A DNA stretch of 64,000 nucleotides. Source: Patiria miniata (taxonomy: Eukaryota > Echinodermata > Asteroidea > Valvatida > Asterinidae). The notes beneath the pieces are model-generated. The model was not told where the DNA came from, did not search any database, and was given only the letters and a program-made list of their open reading frames with translations. Location: contig NW_024037049.1 of the NCBI RefSeq assembly GCF_015706575.1, forward strand, positions 7,840,852 through 7,904,851. Reading direction: 5' to 3'. Shown here piece after piece: positions 33,481-44,939 of the stretch; the first letter of the stretch is position 1; each line of letters starts with the position of its first letter. The position numbers and the translations under genes are program-made.

Positions 33481-33725
33481 TCAAGTACCGCTATTCCAGT
33501 ACGAGTACTTTGTTTTAGCGAGTACTGTTATTCGAGTACGAGTACTTTGATGATCGAGTAGAATTTCGACATGTGCGAGTACGAGTACTTTGCTGCTCGA
33601 GTATGAGTACCGTTGTATCGAGTACGAGTATACTTTGACATTCGAGTGCGAGTACGAGTACTCCAAAAAAAGTACTTGAGTAGTACTCGAGTATGAGTGC
33701 TGAGCACGAGTACTACAACACTGAC
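33481..33725. repeat. Degenerate tandem repeat of GAGTACGAGTAC
   Basis: CGAGTACGAGTACTTTG-type words recur eight or more times in 240 bp. The frame across it on the minus strand (YSYS repeats) is compositional and not a gene. Confidence 0.85.
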
Positions 33726-33759
33726 TTTAATTTTGCCCTTTCATTACAAGCATTGGATT

Positions 33760-35560
33760 AACAGGCAAGTACCAACCCCTCGTGGACTCACAAATCACCT
33801 TTGATTTGAGGAAGTCCACTTCTGGGAATTCTCTTACCTGCATGGGAGTTCCAGTGTCCAGACTAGGTGTTAGAGGCAATTAACCTGTCCTGACAGTTGG
33901 GATGAGATGCCAAGGCAGCCGAGAGGGCTACTTGTCCCATTTGGCTTTCTGATCGTAGAATGTCCTAATGTAGCACAAGACGAAGGTTGATGGCATTTTC
34001 CAGGCAGCCGCCTGTAGAATGTTTGGCAGAGGAACGCCTTAATACAAAAATGCCTGTGATGTCGTTAATGCTCTCGTGTCATGAGCATGGGCAGTGTTCT
34101 CTGAATGTGTAGGCCAATCTGGTACGAAAGAGTTGATTGTCCTAACTATCCATCGGAAGATCGTGTCCCATGATGCCCTTGAATTAGGCTGAATTGTCGT
34201 GATGAACAGCTGGGTGGCCTTACCCCTTAGGGGCCTAGTTTGGGTGCAATACCACTTGAGAGCCAAAATCGGACACCAGAGTATGTCATCTCAGATGGAA
34301 GTGATGGTTTTTATCTCCAGAATAAAAATATCTGATGGTTGGAAATATGTTGACTGATTCTGTACCAGGAACATTTTATGAGGGACCAGTCGAACTCCAG
34401 TGATATCCATCGTACATGACCCTGCTCTATGGTAAGGGCAAGCAGCTCACTGTGTCTCCTGACGGTAGCCGCTGCTACCAGAAAAACTGTTTTTAATATC
34501 AAGTGAAGCAGAGAGGCATTGGCAAGGGGCTCATATGGAGGCTTCGTCAATGCCGACAGAACTAACCCGAAGTCCCAAGCAGGGACTAATCATTGCCGTG
34601 GCAAGCGACTTATAAACATATCCCAATTAAGATGTTTTAAGAGGATGCTGTTTGAAACTGTTGATCAATCAGAAAAATCTGTATTAACTGCCACAATTGC
34701 TGAACGGTAGCCTCGAACTGGAGAAACGAGAGGCCTTGCGTAACCGTTCCATGAGGAAATCACTGATTTGTCTGACAGATGCTGTTGATGGATCAATGTA
34801 TACACAAGTTTGTCTGCACCATTTATTATAATGTTGTAGTTGGCTTTTATATGACTGTCGTGTTGAGGCCCTACAACTTTGGGCAGTAATGGTTGCAGCA
34901 TTTGCCGAAAGTCCTGCTGTTTGGACAGATTGTTCAACAATAGCCAACACGTCAGGTGAAGTGACTCTGGCTCTGGCAGTAGGATATTGGAGCAGGGTTG
35001 ATCAAGAAGATCTACCCTCTGAGGCAGTATTATTGGTGTGTGAAGCAATATCCAACTCTATGTTCCTAAGAACCTTCGGAGGGAGAGAGACTGGTGAAAA
35101 CGATACATCCAAGCATGTTTGCCCAGCTTATGGACATACATTGCCCAAGCATTGGGATCGGGACTGTGTGTGCAGTATACCTGCAGATGGTTGTTGAGGG
35201 CTGATGCAAACAGATCTATGTGTGGGCAATCGAGCCTTTGGAAAATGTTCTGGACTAACGATGGGCGTAGTGTCCATCCCATCGGGATAATTTTCCCCCT
35301 GGAGAGAGCATCTACCATGAGGTTCAGCTTGCTGGCAATGCGAAGTGTCGTCAACGTTATGTCGTTCGTTATGCACCACATTAGGAGATCCCAAGTGTGT
35401 AGACAAAGCTGAGGGGATCATGTGCCTCCTTGATGATTTATGTAGGAGAAAACAGTGGAGTTGTCTGGTACTGCGTGATCTTTTGGAACCTGTAGCAACT
35501 ATTGTCTGGACAGTTGGCTCTGCCCATCGTCAAGAGGTTTTGCCCACCATCAAGATTTTA
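33760..35560 (-). mobile_element. DIRS fragment (fossil)
   Basis: Parts in minus-strand order are an RNase H end with LMVDALSRGKI and CPHIDLFASALNNHLQVYCT (about 35381-35060), then a tyrosine-recombinase region (about 35048-34040) with LTCWLLLNNLSKQQDFRQML, and a terminal block near 33770-33860 containing CCCCTCGTGGACT that resembles the DIRS-B terminal block at 43.0-43.3 kb. The layout is that of the 3' half of a DIRS element. It is broken with many breaks. The 5' half, Gag and most of RT, is absent. Confidence 0.75.
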
Positions 35561-35738
35561 ATGATTCAATCACAGATCCTCTACACAAGAATGAATGATA
35601 TCCCCAAATTTCTAGTTACATGCGTGATATGGCACTTGGGCGTCGTGCGTGCGCGTGCTCAAGACTCGGTGCACCACTGCAGTCTTTCAGTGGTCAATTT
35701 CTGTCAGGACGCCAGCTGTTGGGATCATGGCACGCACG

Positions 35739-36611
35739 CAGTGGCGTAGCCAGGAATTTTTCAGTGGGGGGGCGCTGGGGGGGCTGGAACATTTCATGGG
35801 GGGGCGTCAAGCAGGGGCGTCAATCGCTTCTCAAAAGTGGGGGGGGGGGGGACATACCTTGATCATAACTGATGCAAGCGCGAAGCCCTTATGGCGTGGG
35901 GTTCGGGGCCTGCTTAAGGGCCCCGAAAAAAAATTGGTTTCTAGATGTTCTGTGGTGTGATTTGAAGCAATTTCTTACGACTCTCCTCCATGCTTTAACT
36001 AATATTTTCTTGGCAAAAGATTATTATTTGAACATCGTTTTCGAGGTTGGAGACATTGAATCAGCTATCGGTATTCTGAGCTATTGGCGTGGGGTTCGGG
36101 GCCCGCTTAAGGGCCCCGAATTTTTTTTCGATGCTCTGTGGATTTTCGATGCTCTGTGGTGTGATCTGAGGCAATTTCTTACCACTTTAACCGATAATTA
36201 TCTTAGCACAAAAGTTAATAATTTAAACATAATTTTCGAGGTTTTCTCAGCTAAAGGCATAAGAAAATTTTGTGAACATTGTTTTCGAGATTGGAGTCAT
36301 TGAATCAGCTACCAGAATTCTGAGCTATAGGCGTGGGGTTCGGGGCCCGCTTAAGGGCCCCTAAAAATTTTGGATTCTAAATGCTCTGTGGTGCTATCTG
36401 AGGCAATTTCTGACCACTTTAACCAATATTTTCTAAGCAAAAGATACATTGTAGTACATAATAGGGCCCATGGCGTCATGTAGATCAATGATAATTTTTT
36501 TAGAAACTAAAAATCTCAGTGGGGGGCGACTGGGGGGGCGACAAGGTTTCATGGGGGGGCGGTCGCCCCCCCCCCCCCCCCCCCCACGCCCCCCCGGTGG
36601 CTACGCCACTG
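35739..36611. mobile_element. hAT-type MITE with 8-bp target duplication
   Basis: Terminal repeats CAGTGGCGTAGCC and GGCTACGCCACTG bound the element. The flanks carry an exact 8-bp duplication, CACGCACG, at 35731-35738 and 36612-36619, the length hAT transposases make. Inside, a core beginning GCGTGGGGTTCGGGGCC and containing CTTAAGGGCCCC occurs three times (35893, 36087, 36331), each followed by an ATGCTCTGTGGTG-like phrase. There is no transposase frame. It is a nonautonomous, internally amplified copy. Confidence 0.95.
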
Positions 36612-36619
36612 CACGCACG

Positions 36620-36954
36620 CATTGTTCTACATGTTCTATGCGCAGATGCGGCATATCACGCATGTACATGTGTACAATCTGTGCCATAATTTTGTACACA
36701 AGCTCAGATGAGTCGTTTATCCTTGTGTGGAAGATCCGTGATTCAATCAAGTAAATTATGACTTGGATTCAGTCTCTTGACAGAGCCCCAGTACAAAACT
36801 TTGAGTTTCCACTAGTTCTTTTAAAAACCATACTAACTCACTAAACAGATTTCAAGTCACATGGTGCAACCACAAACATACTCTTAAAATACATAGTTGG
36901 TCTTAAAAGTCAAACCATAATTTTGATCACTACTTTAAAAATAAAAAAGACCTA
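36620..36954. other. LRRC9 intron, nothing recognised
   Basis: Unique AT-rich spacer between two MITEs. Confidence 0.45.
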
Positions 36955-36957
36955 AAA

Positions 36958-37326
36958 GGCCGAAAAAAAAAGTCTCCGGTTTCTGGTATGGAGCTTGCCC
37001 AAAAAGTGGTGTGGCGACGCGGCTTTTTTTTTTTTTTTACCTGTCTTTTTTGCTTCAAATGTCGGCTGATGACTGCAAATGGTGCCCGACTAAACTTAGT
37101 GCAAATATATGGAAGTCCGGAGAGGCAACATAAAGCTTATTCTCAATGATAACCCCATCTAAAAACACGTTTAAATTGTGCAGCAGCAGGATTCCAGTCT
37201 AACCAGTGAGTATGGCTGTTTTTAGACATCATCTTTTATTGAAAAAAAAACTTTTTCATTTTGCCGACGCACATGGCTACGGCGACGCGCGCGCATACCA
37301 GAAACCGGAGACTTTTTTTTTTGGCC
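36958..37326. mobile_element. Harbinger-type MITE beside an LRRC9 splice donor
   Basis: The left end GGCCGAAAAAAAAAGTCTCC and right end GGAGACTTTTTTTTTGGCC are complements over about 32 bp, through CCGGTTTCTGGTATG. The flanks are a 3-bp AAA duplication (36955-36957, 37327-37329). GG(C/G)C ends with 3-bp target duplications fit PIF/Harbinger MITEs. The right end lies 13 bp from the exon end at 37340, that is, right after the donor GTAAGTTAC. A second family member is at 61117-61496. Confidence 0.88.
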
Positions 37327-37339
37327 AAATGTAACTTAC

Positions 37340-37480
37340 CTCAATATTAACAATATTGTTTTGAGCAAGACCAAGGACTTCCAAATCTTTAAGATGGCTG
37401 ATGTTGGTAATTTGGCTGATACAATTACTGTAGAGGTGCAAAATGTTTATCTTCTTGCATGCACTGAGACCCTCGATCAC
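37340..37480 (-). CDS. LRRC9: LRRC9 exon: two leucine-rich repeats
   Basis: Acceptor TATCTTGTGCAG precedes 37480 and donor GTAAGTTAC follows 37340. The 47 codons are in phase 0 at both ends: VIEGLSACKKINILHLYSNC, then ISQITNISHLKDLEVLGLAQ and NNIVNIE. Two tandem LRR units with LxLYSNxI and LGLAQNxI cores follow directly on the CKIK end of the exon at 61524. This matches the IEGLxxCxNLxxLYLYxNKI order in vertebrate LRRC9. Confidence 0.93.
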
Positions 37481-37570
37481 CTGCACAAGATACAAAAAGT
37501 ATTCATGTAAGCAACAGTTGAAAAGTATGATCTACATGTACATGTACACGTAGCTCTATTCTGTCTATGG

Positions 37571-37803
37571 CTTTAGCCCTGTCCGCACTGGACTTTTTTT
37601 GGTAAAACTTAGCGAGACTCTGGGTACTTTTCCCATTTTAAGTCCAGCGCGGACAGCCTAGGACATTTTCCTCTCAGTTACTTTTCCTGAGTCCAGCGGT
37701 TACTTCTATTAGCCAGCTGATGCCCAGGAAAACTGACCAGGTGCCCAGGAAAACTGACCAGGTCACTTTTCCCCGAGACAATAAGTCCAGTGCGGACATT
37801 GCG
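37571..37803. mobile_element. MITE with GTCCGCACTGGACTT terminal repeats
   Basis: GTCCGCACTGGACTT at 37581-37595 and its exact complement AAGTCCAGTGCGGAC at 37783-37797 bound about 220 bp. An internal AAGTCCAGCGCGGACAG copy lies near 37640. There is also a direct repeat of GCCCAGGAAAACTGACCAGG at 37729 and 37743. The superfamily was not determined. Confidence 0.82.
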
Positions 37804-38345
37804 AGTCGGTAAAAGCGGCTCAGGAAAGCGTACATCCGGCCGGAACGCAAGTATCATGCATACAGAGACCGCACGATCCCACACGTGATGTGGCCGAACA
37901 TTTTGTGGAAACACGTACGCTGCAGTGTGTCAAGTCCGAGTGGTAAAATCTCGTTATAAATATATTTTAACGGAAAATACATTCACAGAAAAGATCAAGA
38001 TCACGTTCTGGGAATTACTTTGCAGTTATTCTTTTTTCTCCACCGATGTTTGTTTGGTATTTTCTACGATCCAAATTTGTCATGTTACGCCGTGTAGTCT
38101 GCATGGCTACCGTACATAGGCCGCAGTCACTGGTTCCGGTCCTACATCATAGCTTTGATTCTGTTAGCATGCGGTGGGAACCAGCGATTACCGATGGAAG
38201 TGCTGCCGCACGGAACATCGTACAGTGGCATGGCTTCGATGTCTTCCATCACAAATGCGTCAGAAATATAGGCATTTTCGTCAAGATTTATCGTGTCTTT
38301 ATCGTTTACCGTCTATTTATCGTGGCTTATAGATTCGTATTGTCC
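37804..38345. repeat. Dispersed repeat H, copy
   Basis: It shares ACATTCACAGAAAAGATCA and TTTTTCTCCACCGATGTTTG with 23900-23995 and, reversed, 7895-7985. A CAGTCACTGGTTCC phrase near 38124 also recalls 7770-7785. Function and class are unknown, and no gene is supported. Confidence 0.45.
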
Positions 38346-38809
38346 TAGAGAAGATACCAGTATTTAGAAGGGGTGACACCTGAAATTCATAAATCATTCA
38401 TAAATGCCTAAATTGCATAAAGCATACATGTATATACCAGCCGTGTAATGATTTGTTCCCATATTTGTATTACATTTGTTTGGTTTGTTTATTTTTTTAT
38501 AGTATATTTTGGTGATTCTACTTAAACATCCTTATTTCATTAACATTTTCTAAAGCATTTTCTAAAAGAGGCAGGAGCTGTTGTTACGAAGTCACTTCAA
38601 ATCCAAGCAGACAACATAACAGACAAAAATTTAAATAAAGGGAAAGGAACACCCAAATGAATGAGGATCGGAATCAAGGAGTTTTTGGAAATGAAATTAG
38701 AATTATTTTAATTATTTACAATCCACAAATTAACACACAAAAACCAGATTAAATAAGCAGATGGGAAAGCAATTAATTATACATTACAAATCAAGTAAAT
38801 CATATCATA

Positions 38810-39420
38810 CGGTTGGCCATTGGTGAGAGGGGAGGTACCTCCAGAGGGTGGAACCCTGGACTGCAGTCTGCCGGAAAAGTTCGGAAGTCGCGAGAGAGAG
38901 TTCTTGTCATAACGACTTGCGTCTTGATCGGCGACCTCCGAAACCGGGCGCTTGGTGTGATGGACGGTACGGGTGTAGACCGGATCAGGGGAACGATTGT
39001 GCTAGCTGACCAGTCGACGAAGTGCCATAGCAGAGGGGCGTGGCACCGGCGGGAACGGCACCAAGACACTGGCCCAAGCCAAGGAGAGCCAAGTCAGCGG
39101 TCAATCTGGCAGTCGTGGTGGTAGGGACCGTGCCCCGTGCAGACGGCAACGGGCAAGGCACGGCCAAGTCAGGGGCCTCAGCAAGCCAGACGGTCGGGCA
39201 GCATGGCATCGCCGGAGAGCGAGTCCCTTGACCACACCTCAGCAAACTGCAGTTCAGAATCTTCAGAACGGCGAAATTCCAGAGCTTTTAAGTCCGGCAG
39301 GGAATTCCAATGTCCATTCCACTGGTTAGGAATGTGGGTTGGACTCCAGCGCGGAGTCCCAATGCGGGACCAAAAGTTTGTTGCAACAAAAGGGGACTAT
39401 GCAGGACGATCGCGGGCCAT
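38810..39420. other. GC-rich island without recognised gene
   Basis: The composition rises sharply compared with both sides. Open frames on both strands are low-complexity (GTVPRADGNGQGTAKSG) and share no motif with known families. It could be the leader of a mobile element. Confidence 0.4.
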
Positions 39421-39508
39421 TGGCCTAATTTACATGAAGTTAATTTGCTTAAACCTTAAACAATTTACGAATTCTTAACACTGTGCAGACATTGTATGGG
39501 CACAAAAT

Positions 39509-40010
39509 ATGCTGACCTCAGTTGTTATGACAAGAAAATGGGACTTCCACAAGATGGGCATTGATACGTCACGAGCTTTCGATACCATCAAGGGGAAACG
39601 CATCCTAGATGTCCTACTACAAGCAGGCTGCAATGAAGATGAACTAAAACTAGTAAGATCACTGTTAGCAGGGACAAAGCTCAGGGTCCGTGAAAAAAAA
39701 ACGAGCTGTCAGACCCATTTGAGACCCTAATAGGATCCCCCAGGGTGATAGCCTATCACCAGCACGTTTCACCTGCTACCTTGCCGCTGCACTCTCATCC
39801 GTCCGAGAAAGCTCCAACAGGCCAAACCCACCGGTCTCCAGCCTAGGTCTGCCACTAGAAATGGAGTACACAGACGATGTTGACTTCCTGGATGAAGAAA
39901 AGAAACCCCTGGACCATCTCCAGCCAGTAGCAGCGGAGAAACTGAAAGTCGACTACTTGTTCATGAACGAGACCAAGACAGAGTTTACTTATGTATGTTT
40001 ACTTATGGCC
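39509..40010 (+). pseudogene. Non-LTR reverse transcriptase fragment
   Basis: MGIDTSRAFDTIKGKRILDV (first catalytic Asp), then PQGDSLSPARFTCYLAAALS near 39737-39800, and LEMEYTDDVDFLDEEKKPLD (catalytic DD pair) from 39861 are RT blocks A, B and C in order. The copy has a premature stop near 39730 and lacks everything before block A. A short MNETKTEFTYV end matches RT block D. Distinct from the RTE and CR1-like copies elsewhere in the window. Confidence 0.8.
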
Positions 40011-40446
40011 AAAGAGCCTTTTCCTTATCAGCAACCAGGCACGCTACTAACTGTGCAATGAAGAACCCCTCTCATCAAAGGTCACAAAGCAAAGATGGTC
40101 AAAAAAGTTGTGTGCATTTCCCTTGCCTCCAGATATCATCAAGTAGTCTTGCCAAACCTCAGTTTTGATGAGCTTCAAAATCACCAATTTCATTACTGGT
40201 ACACTTTACACTTTACAGTTTAATGGGGTAATACCCCATTAAACTTTATATTGCACAGCAGGTATTAACGATTTATGCAAATTAAGCACCCTTCCAAAAA
40301 TAATTTCAGGTGTCACCCCTTCTAAATATCTTCTTTAGGGCTAAATGAATCTATCTGCCAAATTTGGTGCCTTGGTCCAGTCGGTCACAATTCCAATCAT
40401 ATGCCACCTGACTAGATGGAGTTCAAATCTAAGATTTCTTCACATT

Positions 40447-42036
40447 AGGGGCCATTCGAAATTTTCAATGTTTTTAAATTTCAATTTTTGTTTTCAAATT
40501 ATTTTGAACCACCCACCCACCCCCAATTTCGATTAATAAAAAAACTGATTTGTCATGCAGTATTAAAAATCCAAAAACATGTACATGCACTTGCATGTAC
40601 ATACATGTATACTTGAACATGTACATGTATACCCATGTACATGTGTGTGCAGTTCAGTGATGGCGTGAAGTTGTCAGTCTTCCTCTTTTGCACTGGTGTC
40701 CTGCAGATTTTTTGTGTTTCGCCAGCTGATATGCTGTTGGGAGAGACAGGTTGCAGTCTTAATTGGAAGCCACAAAGATGGCCGTGGTTTTGTCGTTTTC
40801 AGGATGAGGTGGGTGACATGTGAGATTGTGCCAGTCACGTGAGCTAGCTGAGAAAAACATTAGGTTTGGACAGACCTCACACAGAAGAGGATCACTAGAG
40901 GAGAGAGATGGGTAAGTTGTGCTGTCAGGTGACTCACAATAGCCTAGGCCTCTCCATAGAAAACAATATTTTAAAATAAACACAAACCCGAGTCTGAGAG
41001 AGTCCAATTTCTTCACAAATATTCATCTCAATAAAAGTCTGTTTGAGATTTCGAAATTATTTCTAAAATGGCCCCTTTTAAAAAGTTAGTCAATTCATTC
41101 ACTCATTCATTCATATTGGTTTAATTCAATCCATTATCGCAGTTAAAAACTGAATTGCAATGGATTTAACAAAATAATAAACTATTCAACACCAAATCAA
41201 CAAATTATTTGACAACAATCACCATTACAATTTACACACACAAACAAAAAACCATTAAAACACGAACAATGACTTTTACAGTTCACGTGTAAAAGTCAAT
41301 GACAGTAAACAATAAACATAAGCAAGTCGGTCCAATTCACCCCATACATGCAAGACCATCAAGAAAATGCCAGACAGATATTCTATAAAATTCCAAAAAC
41401 ATCTTCTAAAATTAATTTTGGAATGATTACAAAATCATAGTTCATTTAAATCATAGAGGAAAAAGACATGACCCAAACTAGGCCAAGGCCAAGGCCTATG
41501 TGGTTTTTTTTTGGAAAGAAATCCAATACAGTCGTTTTCCTATAGTTCCGGATAGCAAACCTCATTCAGGCTGCTTTCGGCTCAACTATTCCACAAATTC
41601 AAGTGACATTGATTAAAAAGTTTACCTTGAGTGATGGAGATGTTACACAACAATTTTTCGAATTTAAGCTCCTTTAAATATGACTTTACGACGTCAAATG
41701 TACCAATGACCTTTTTCCTAGTTCTGGATCAGTTCAATCAGTTCCCAATCGATCAAAAACTGCTTCGCGTGAAAAAAAATTTGCACGAGAAAATCAATTT
41801 TCTGATTAAGCACATTTCTGATTAAGTATTGTATAATTTTCCAAAAACAGTCCATTCAAAAGAAAGGAACGCTTGCGCGTAGTTCAGGCAAGTCAAAAGA
41901 TCTGGCCTTTTTATTTTGCCCTTTTTTAATGAAAAGTGAATTTCGATTTTCAATAATTTAGCTTGACCCACCCACCCACAATTTGGAGAAAAAACATTCG
42001 AAATTTAAAAACATCGAAAATTTTGAATGACCCCTT
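40447..42036. mobile_element. TIR-bounded nonautonomous DNA transposon of 1.6 kb
   Basis: AGGGGCCATTCGAAATTTTC then AATGTTTTTAAATTTC at the left is mirrored by GAAATTTAAAAACATCGAAA and ATTTTGAATGACCCCT at the right. Behind each arm lies a CCACCCACCCAC block, also inverted. A solo end of the same family is at 49805-49880. The interior contains TACATG tracts and unique sequence with no transposase. Target duplication is not clear. Confidence 0.72.
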
Positions 42037-42470
42037 ACATGACTTTAATACAAATTTTTTAAAAGGTTTCCGGGCCAATAGTGTCAAAGAATTTTCAAAT
42101 TTACATTTTTCTCTAAGCATGTGACTTTGCGTTTAGTTTAGTAAACGTTTAGAAAATATTTTAAGAACCGTTTTTAACATTTAGCCATTGCAGTAGAATG
42201 TGTTTGTAGGCCTATACATGTGCATACCGGTACATACCGGCACTGTCGATGTAAGAACCTTCAATAATCGATATATCAGAAATCCAATATTGATCATATT
42301 TGATATTTTGATTATCCCATAAATGAGTAACATCTATAGGAAACAAAAAATAAAAAATCAATATCAAGAAAATCTCGCACCTGTTATTAATTTTGGTTGA
42401 AGGCACACTTTTTACATGTCGCCATCCCCTGGCACAGATATTCACGCCCTACAACAGTATAAAGGGTTGC
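42037..42470. other. LRRC9 intron, nothing recognised
   Basis: AT-rich spacer. GCATACCGGTACATACCGG at 42223 is a short local repeat. Confidence 0.45.
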
Positions 42471-42930
42471 TTAGTCGACCACCTACAGTGATGGTTGCTC
42501 AGCAGATTGGAAAATGCATGTGCCCGTGCAGCCACTCACGTACATGTATATACGGAAACATGGTATGCAGTGCTATTCACACATACTGGACAATGGTATC
42601 GCCCTACAATGCATGTGCCTGTCCTCTTTCCATTGTTGCGTCATATTGTGCACACGCTTTAGCTCAAACATGACGTAAACAATTGAAAAGGACGACAGTG
42701 TGTGGTGGTCTAGGCTATATACTGCCACGTTTGCTTCCGAAATGTTGGGGGTTTTTGCAGGTTTTTTTTTAGAACTGCTTGTCCAAACAACTTCAAACTT
42801 GACACTGCACATGCTGGGGTCCCAATTTTCAACTTCATACCGTGCCCGGTTCTGGAGATAATTGATGTACAGACAGACAGACACACAGACACACACACAG
42901 ATTCCTGGAATTATAGTATAATAGTCCAGG
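42471..42930 (+). repeat. Dispersed repeat F, copy 2
   Basis: CAATGGTATCGCCCTACAATG, TTGTTGCGTCATATT, GACGTAAACAATTGAAAAGG, CAACTTCAAACTTGACAC and GCCCGGTTCTGGAGATAATT occur in the same order as in copies 1 and 3. They are followed by (ACAG)n/(ACAC)n and the end GGAATTATAGTA. Confidence 0.85.
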
Positions 42931-42989
42931 GTCTTCATTTTTTATATTAAGTGCAAAATCACGTGACCCTTCCTTCCAATCTAAACTGG

Positions 42990-43560
42990 AAACCCCCAAA
43001 CTATGGTGTTTGGTTGTCCACGAGGGGACTACTTACATGTTGGACCTATAATTGCATATTTCCTTAACTATGTAAATTAACCGCTAAAGTAAAGATTTGC
43101 TAGAGTGTCACAGCGCCCACAATAGTCAGAGCCCCGCCATTATCGTCCTCTTTCTTTAGCACAAGTGAGTCACACCAAAGGAGGAGCCCACTGTGGGAAA
43201 AGGCGGGCAGGACGGTCCAATAGGTAAGGAGTCCCCTCGTGGACAACCAAACACCATAGTTTGGGGGTTGTCCACTTCGTTCCCTACTTGCCTGTTGGAC
43301 CTTTCATTGCAAAGACTGGCATCGAAATTGGTGGTGGGAGTGGGCTGCAATGGGATATTTTGAGACGTTGGTGGCAGCAAACATACCGGTCTTATTGAGC
43401 ATGCGCGCTTTGGCTTAAACATGCAAAAACAATTGAAAAAGGAGTAGTATGTTTGTTGCCACCAATGTCTCAGAAGTCTCCCATTGAGTCAAAGAAGGAT
43501 ACACAAATAAGGAATCCCCTCATGGACTACACATAGGCACATTTATAAACTAAAATGAGC
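42990..43560. repeat. DIRS-B terminal and internal complementary block
   Basis: CTATGGTGTTTGGTTGTCCA near 43000 is mirrored as TGGACAACCAAACACCATAG near 43240. Related CCCCTCGTGGAC and CCCCTCATGGAC phrases follow. Within it, 43380-43450 carries a fragment resembling dispersed repeat F (GCATGCGCGCTTTGGCTTAA). Confidence 0.75.
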
Positions 43561-43569
43561 CTTACTCAC

Positions 43570-44750
43570 CCTACTGTTGAGTTGTTGGTACAACAGCTTG
43601 GGTTGAGACCTCTTTGGAGAGTTGTCTCCAGGCAGCCAATGGCATGGTGGCTGACATTGTCACCGGCCCGGTCCGCCCCTCTGTTACGAGGACATCTCTC
43701 AGGTAACATGACGAAAAAGTCGTTGCTGTTTTCCAGCATGCTGCCTGCATTATATCTTCCACAGAAACACCCTGTAATAGTGCCCATGATGTTGTGACCG
43801 CCCTTGTGTCATGAGCATGAACTGTCTGACGGGACTCGTTTAGAGGACTGTCTGGCATTTGGGATTGGACAGCTTTAACTATCCATCAAGAAATTGTGTC
43901 ATGAGATGCTGGGCTGTGGGGAGGAGTTGAAGTTATGAACAGTTGAGACTCCCCACCCCGGATAGGTTTCATGCGAGCTACATGTATATACCATTTTAGA
44001 GCTCTAACTAGGCACCATTTCTTATCTTCGGGGACCGAAGATAATGATTTCATTTCGGGAACAAAGATGTCTGGTGGCTGGAAGTTTTTAGTAAGGAAAG
44101 TACTTCGAGGGATGAGACATACTCCGTGCAGCTCCCATCTTATGTGTCCCTTGTCCGGGGTCAATGCATGGAGTTTGCTCCGTCTTCAGCTGTTGCAGCA
44201 GTGAGGAGGAAAGCTACCTTGACTGACAAATCCAACAAGGGTACCGTCGCAAGAGGTTTATAGGGCGGGTTGCCAGAGTACGTAGGACCTCTCCTAAAAA
44301 CCATGCTGGGATAAGTGTACATTGAGGAGGACGCTTCGTAAACATGCCCTTGAGCAGTTGACATAGTGCCAGGTTGTTTGATACAGAGGAGCTATCTTGA
44401 AAACTTTGATGCACTGCAGCAATGGCCGACTTGTAATTTTTTTTATGGTGGCCAATGCTAGTCCTGTGTTAAACAGGTGGAGGAGGAAGTCTCCAACCGT
44501 GGTTACAGATGCAGAGAAGGGATCCACGTCCCTCCCATTGCACCACTTTAAAAAAATGTCGGAGTTGGCTATCATATGTCTTCCTTGAAGACGATCTCCG
44601 GCCACAGGCTGTCAAGACGGCAGCTTCTTCAGAAAGGCCTGCTGTTCGCATGGAACGCTGGACAAAAGCCAACATGTCAGGCGTAGTGATTCCAGATCCA
44701 GATGGTTTAATTTGGACCGGGGCTGTCTCAGTAGATCTGGTCTCTGTGGG
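43570..44750 (-). pseudogene. DIRS-B tyrosine recombinase region (fossil)
   Basis: LTCWLLSSVPCEQQAFLKKL and MLAFVQRSMRTAGLSEEAAV lead into the core-binding part (SRKTYDSQLRHFFKW, VTTVGDFLLHLFNTGLALAT). Further parts extend down to about 43.57 kb. Homologous to the region at 34040-35048. Broken. Confidence 0.75.
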
Positions 44751-44939
44751 GGATGATGGGTTGATGAACCAGCAACCTGATCATCGTTTCGAACCAGGTT
44801 TGTCGAGGCCAAAATGGTGCTATGAGCATCACCTTGCAGGGTTCCTTTCGTTTCTTGTGCAGTACCCTCAAGAGAATTGCGATCGGTGGGTATGCATATG
44901 CATACATGCCTGTCCATTGTTAAGGCAGTGACTGCCCAG

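Larger units (their letters stand above)
38346..40337. mobile_element. TIR-bounded element of 2 kb carrying a LINE fragment
   Basis: The left end TAGAGAAGATACCAGTATTT then AGAAGGGGTGACACCTGAAAT is mirrored at the right, AATTTCAGGTGTCACCCCTTC then TAAATATCTTCTTTA. The arms are about 40 bp with one small indel. The interior holds a GC-rich island (38810-39400) and a LINE RT fragment (39509-40010). No transposase is seen. Two independent solo ends of one family cannot be excluded. Confidence 0.6.
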
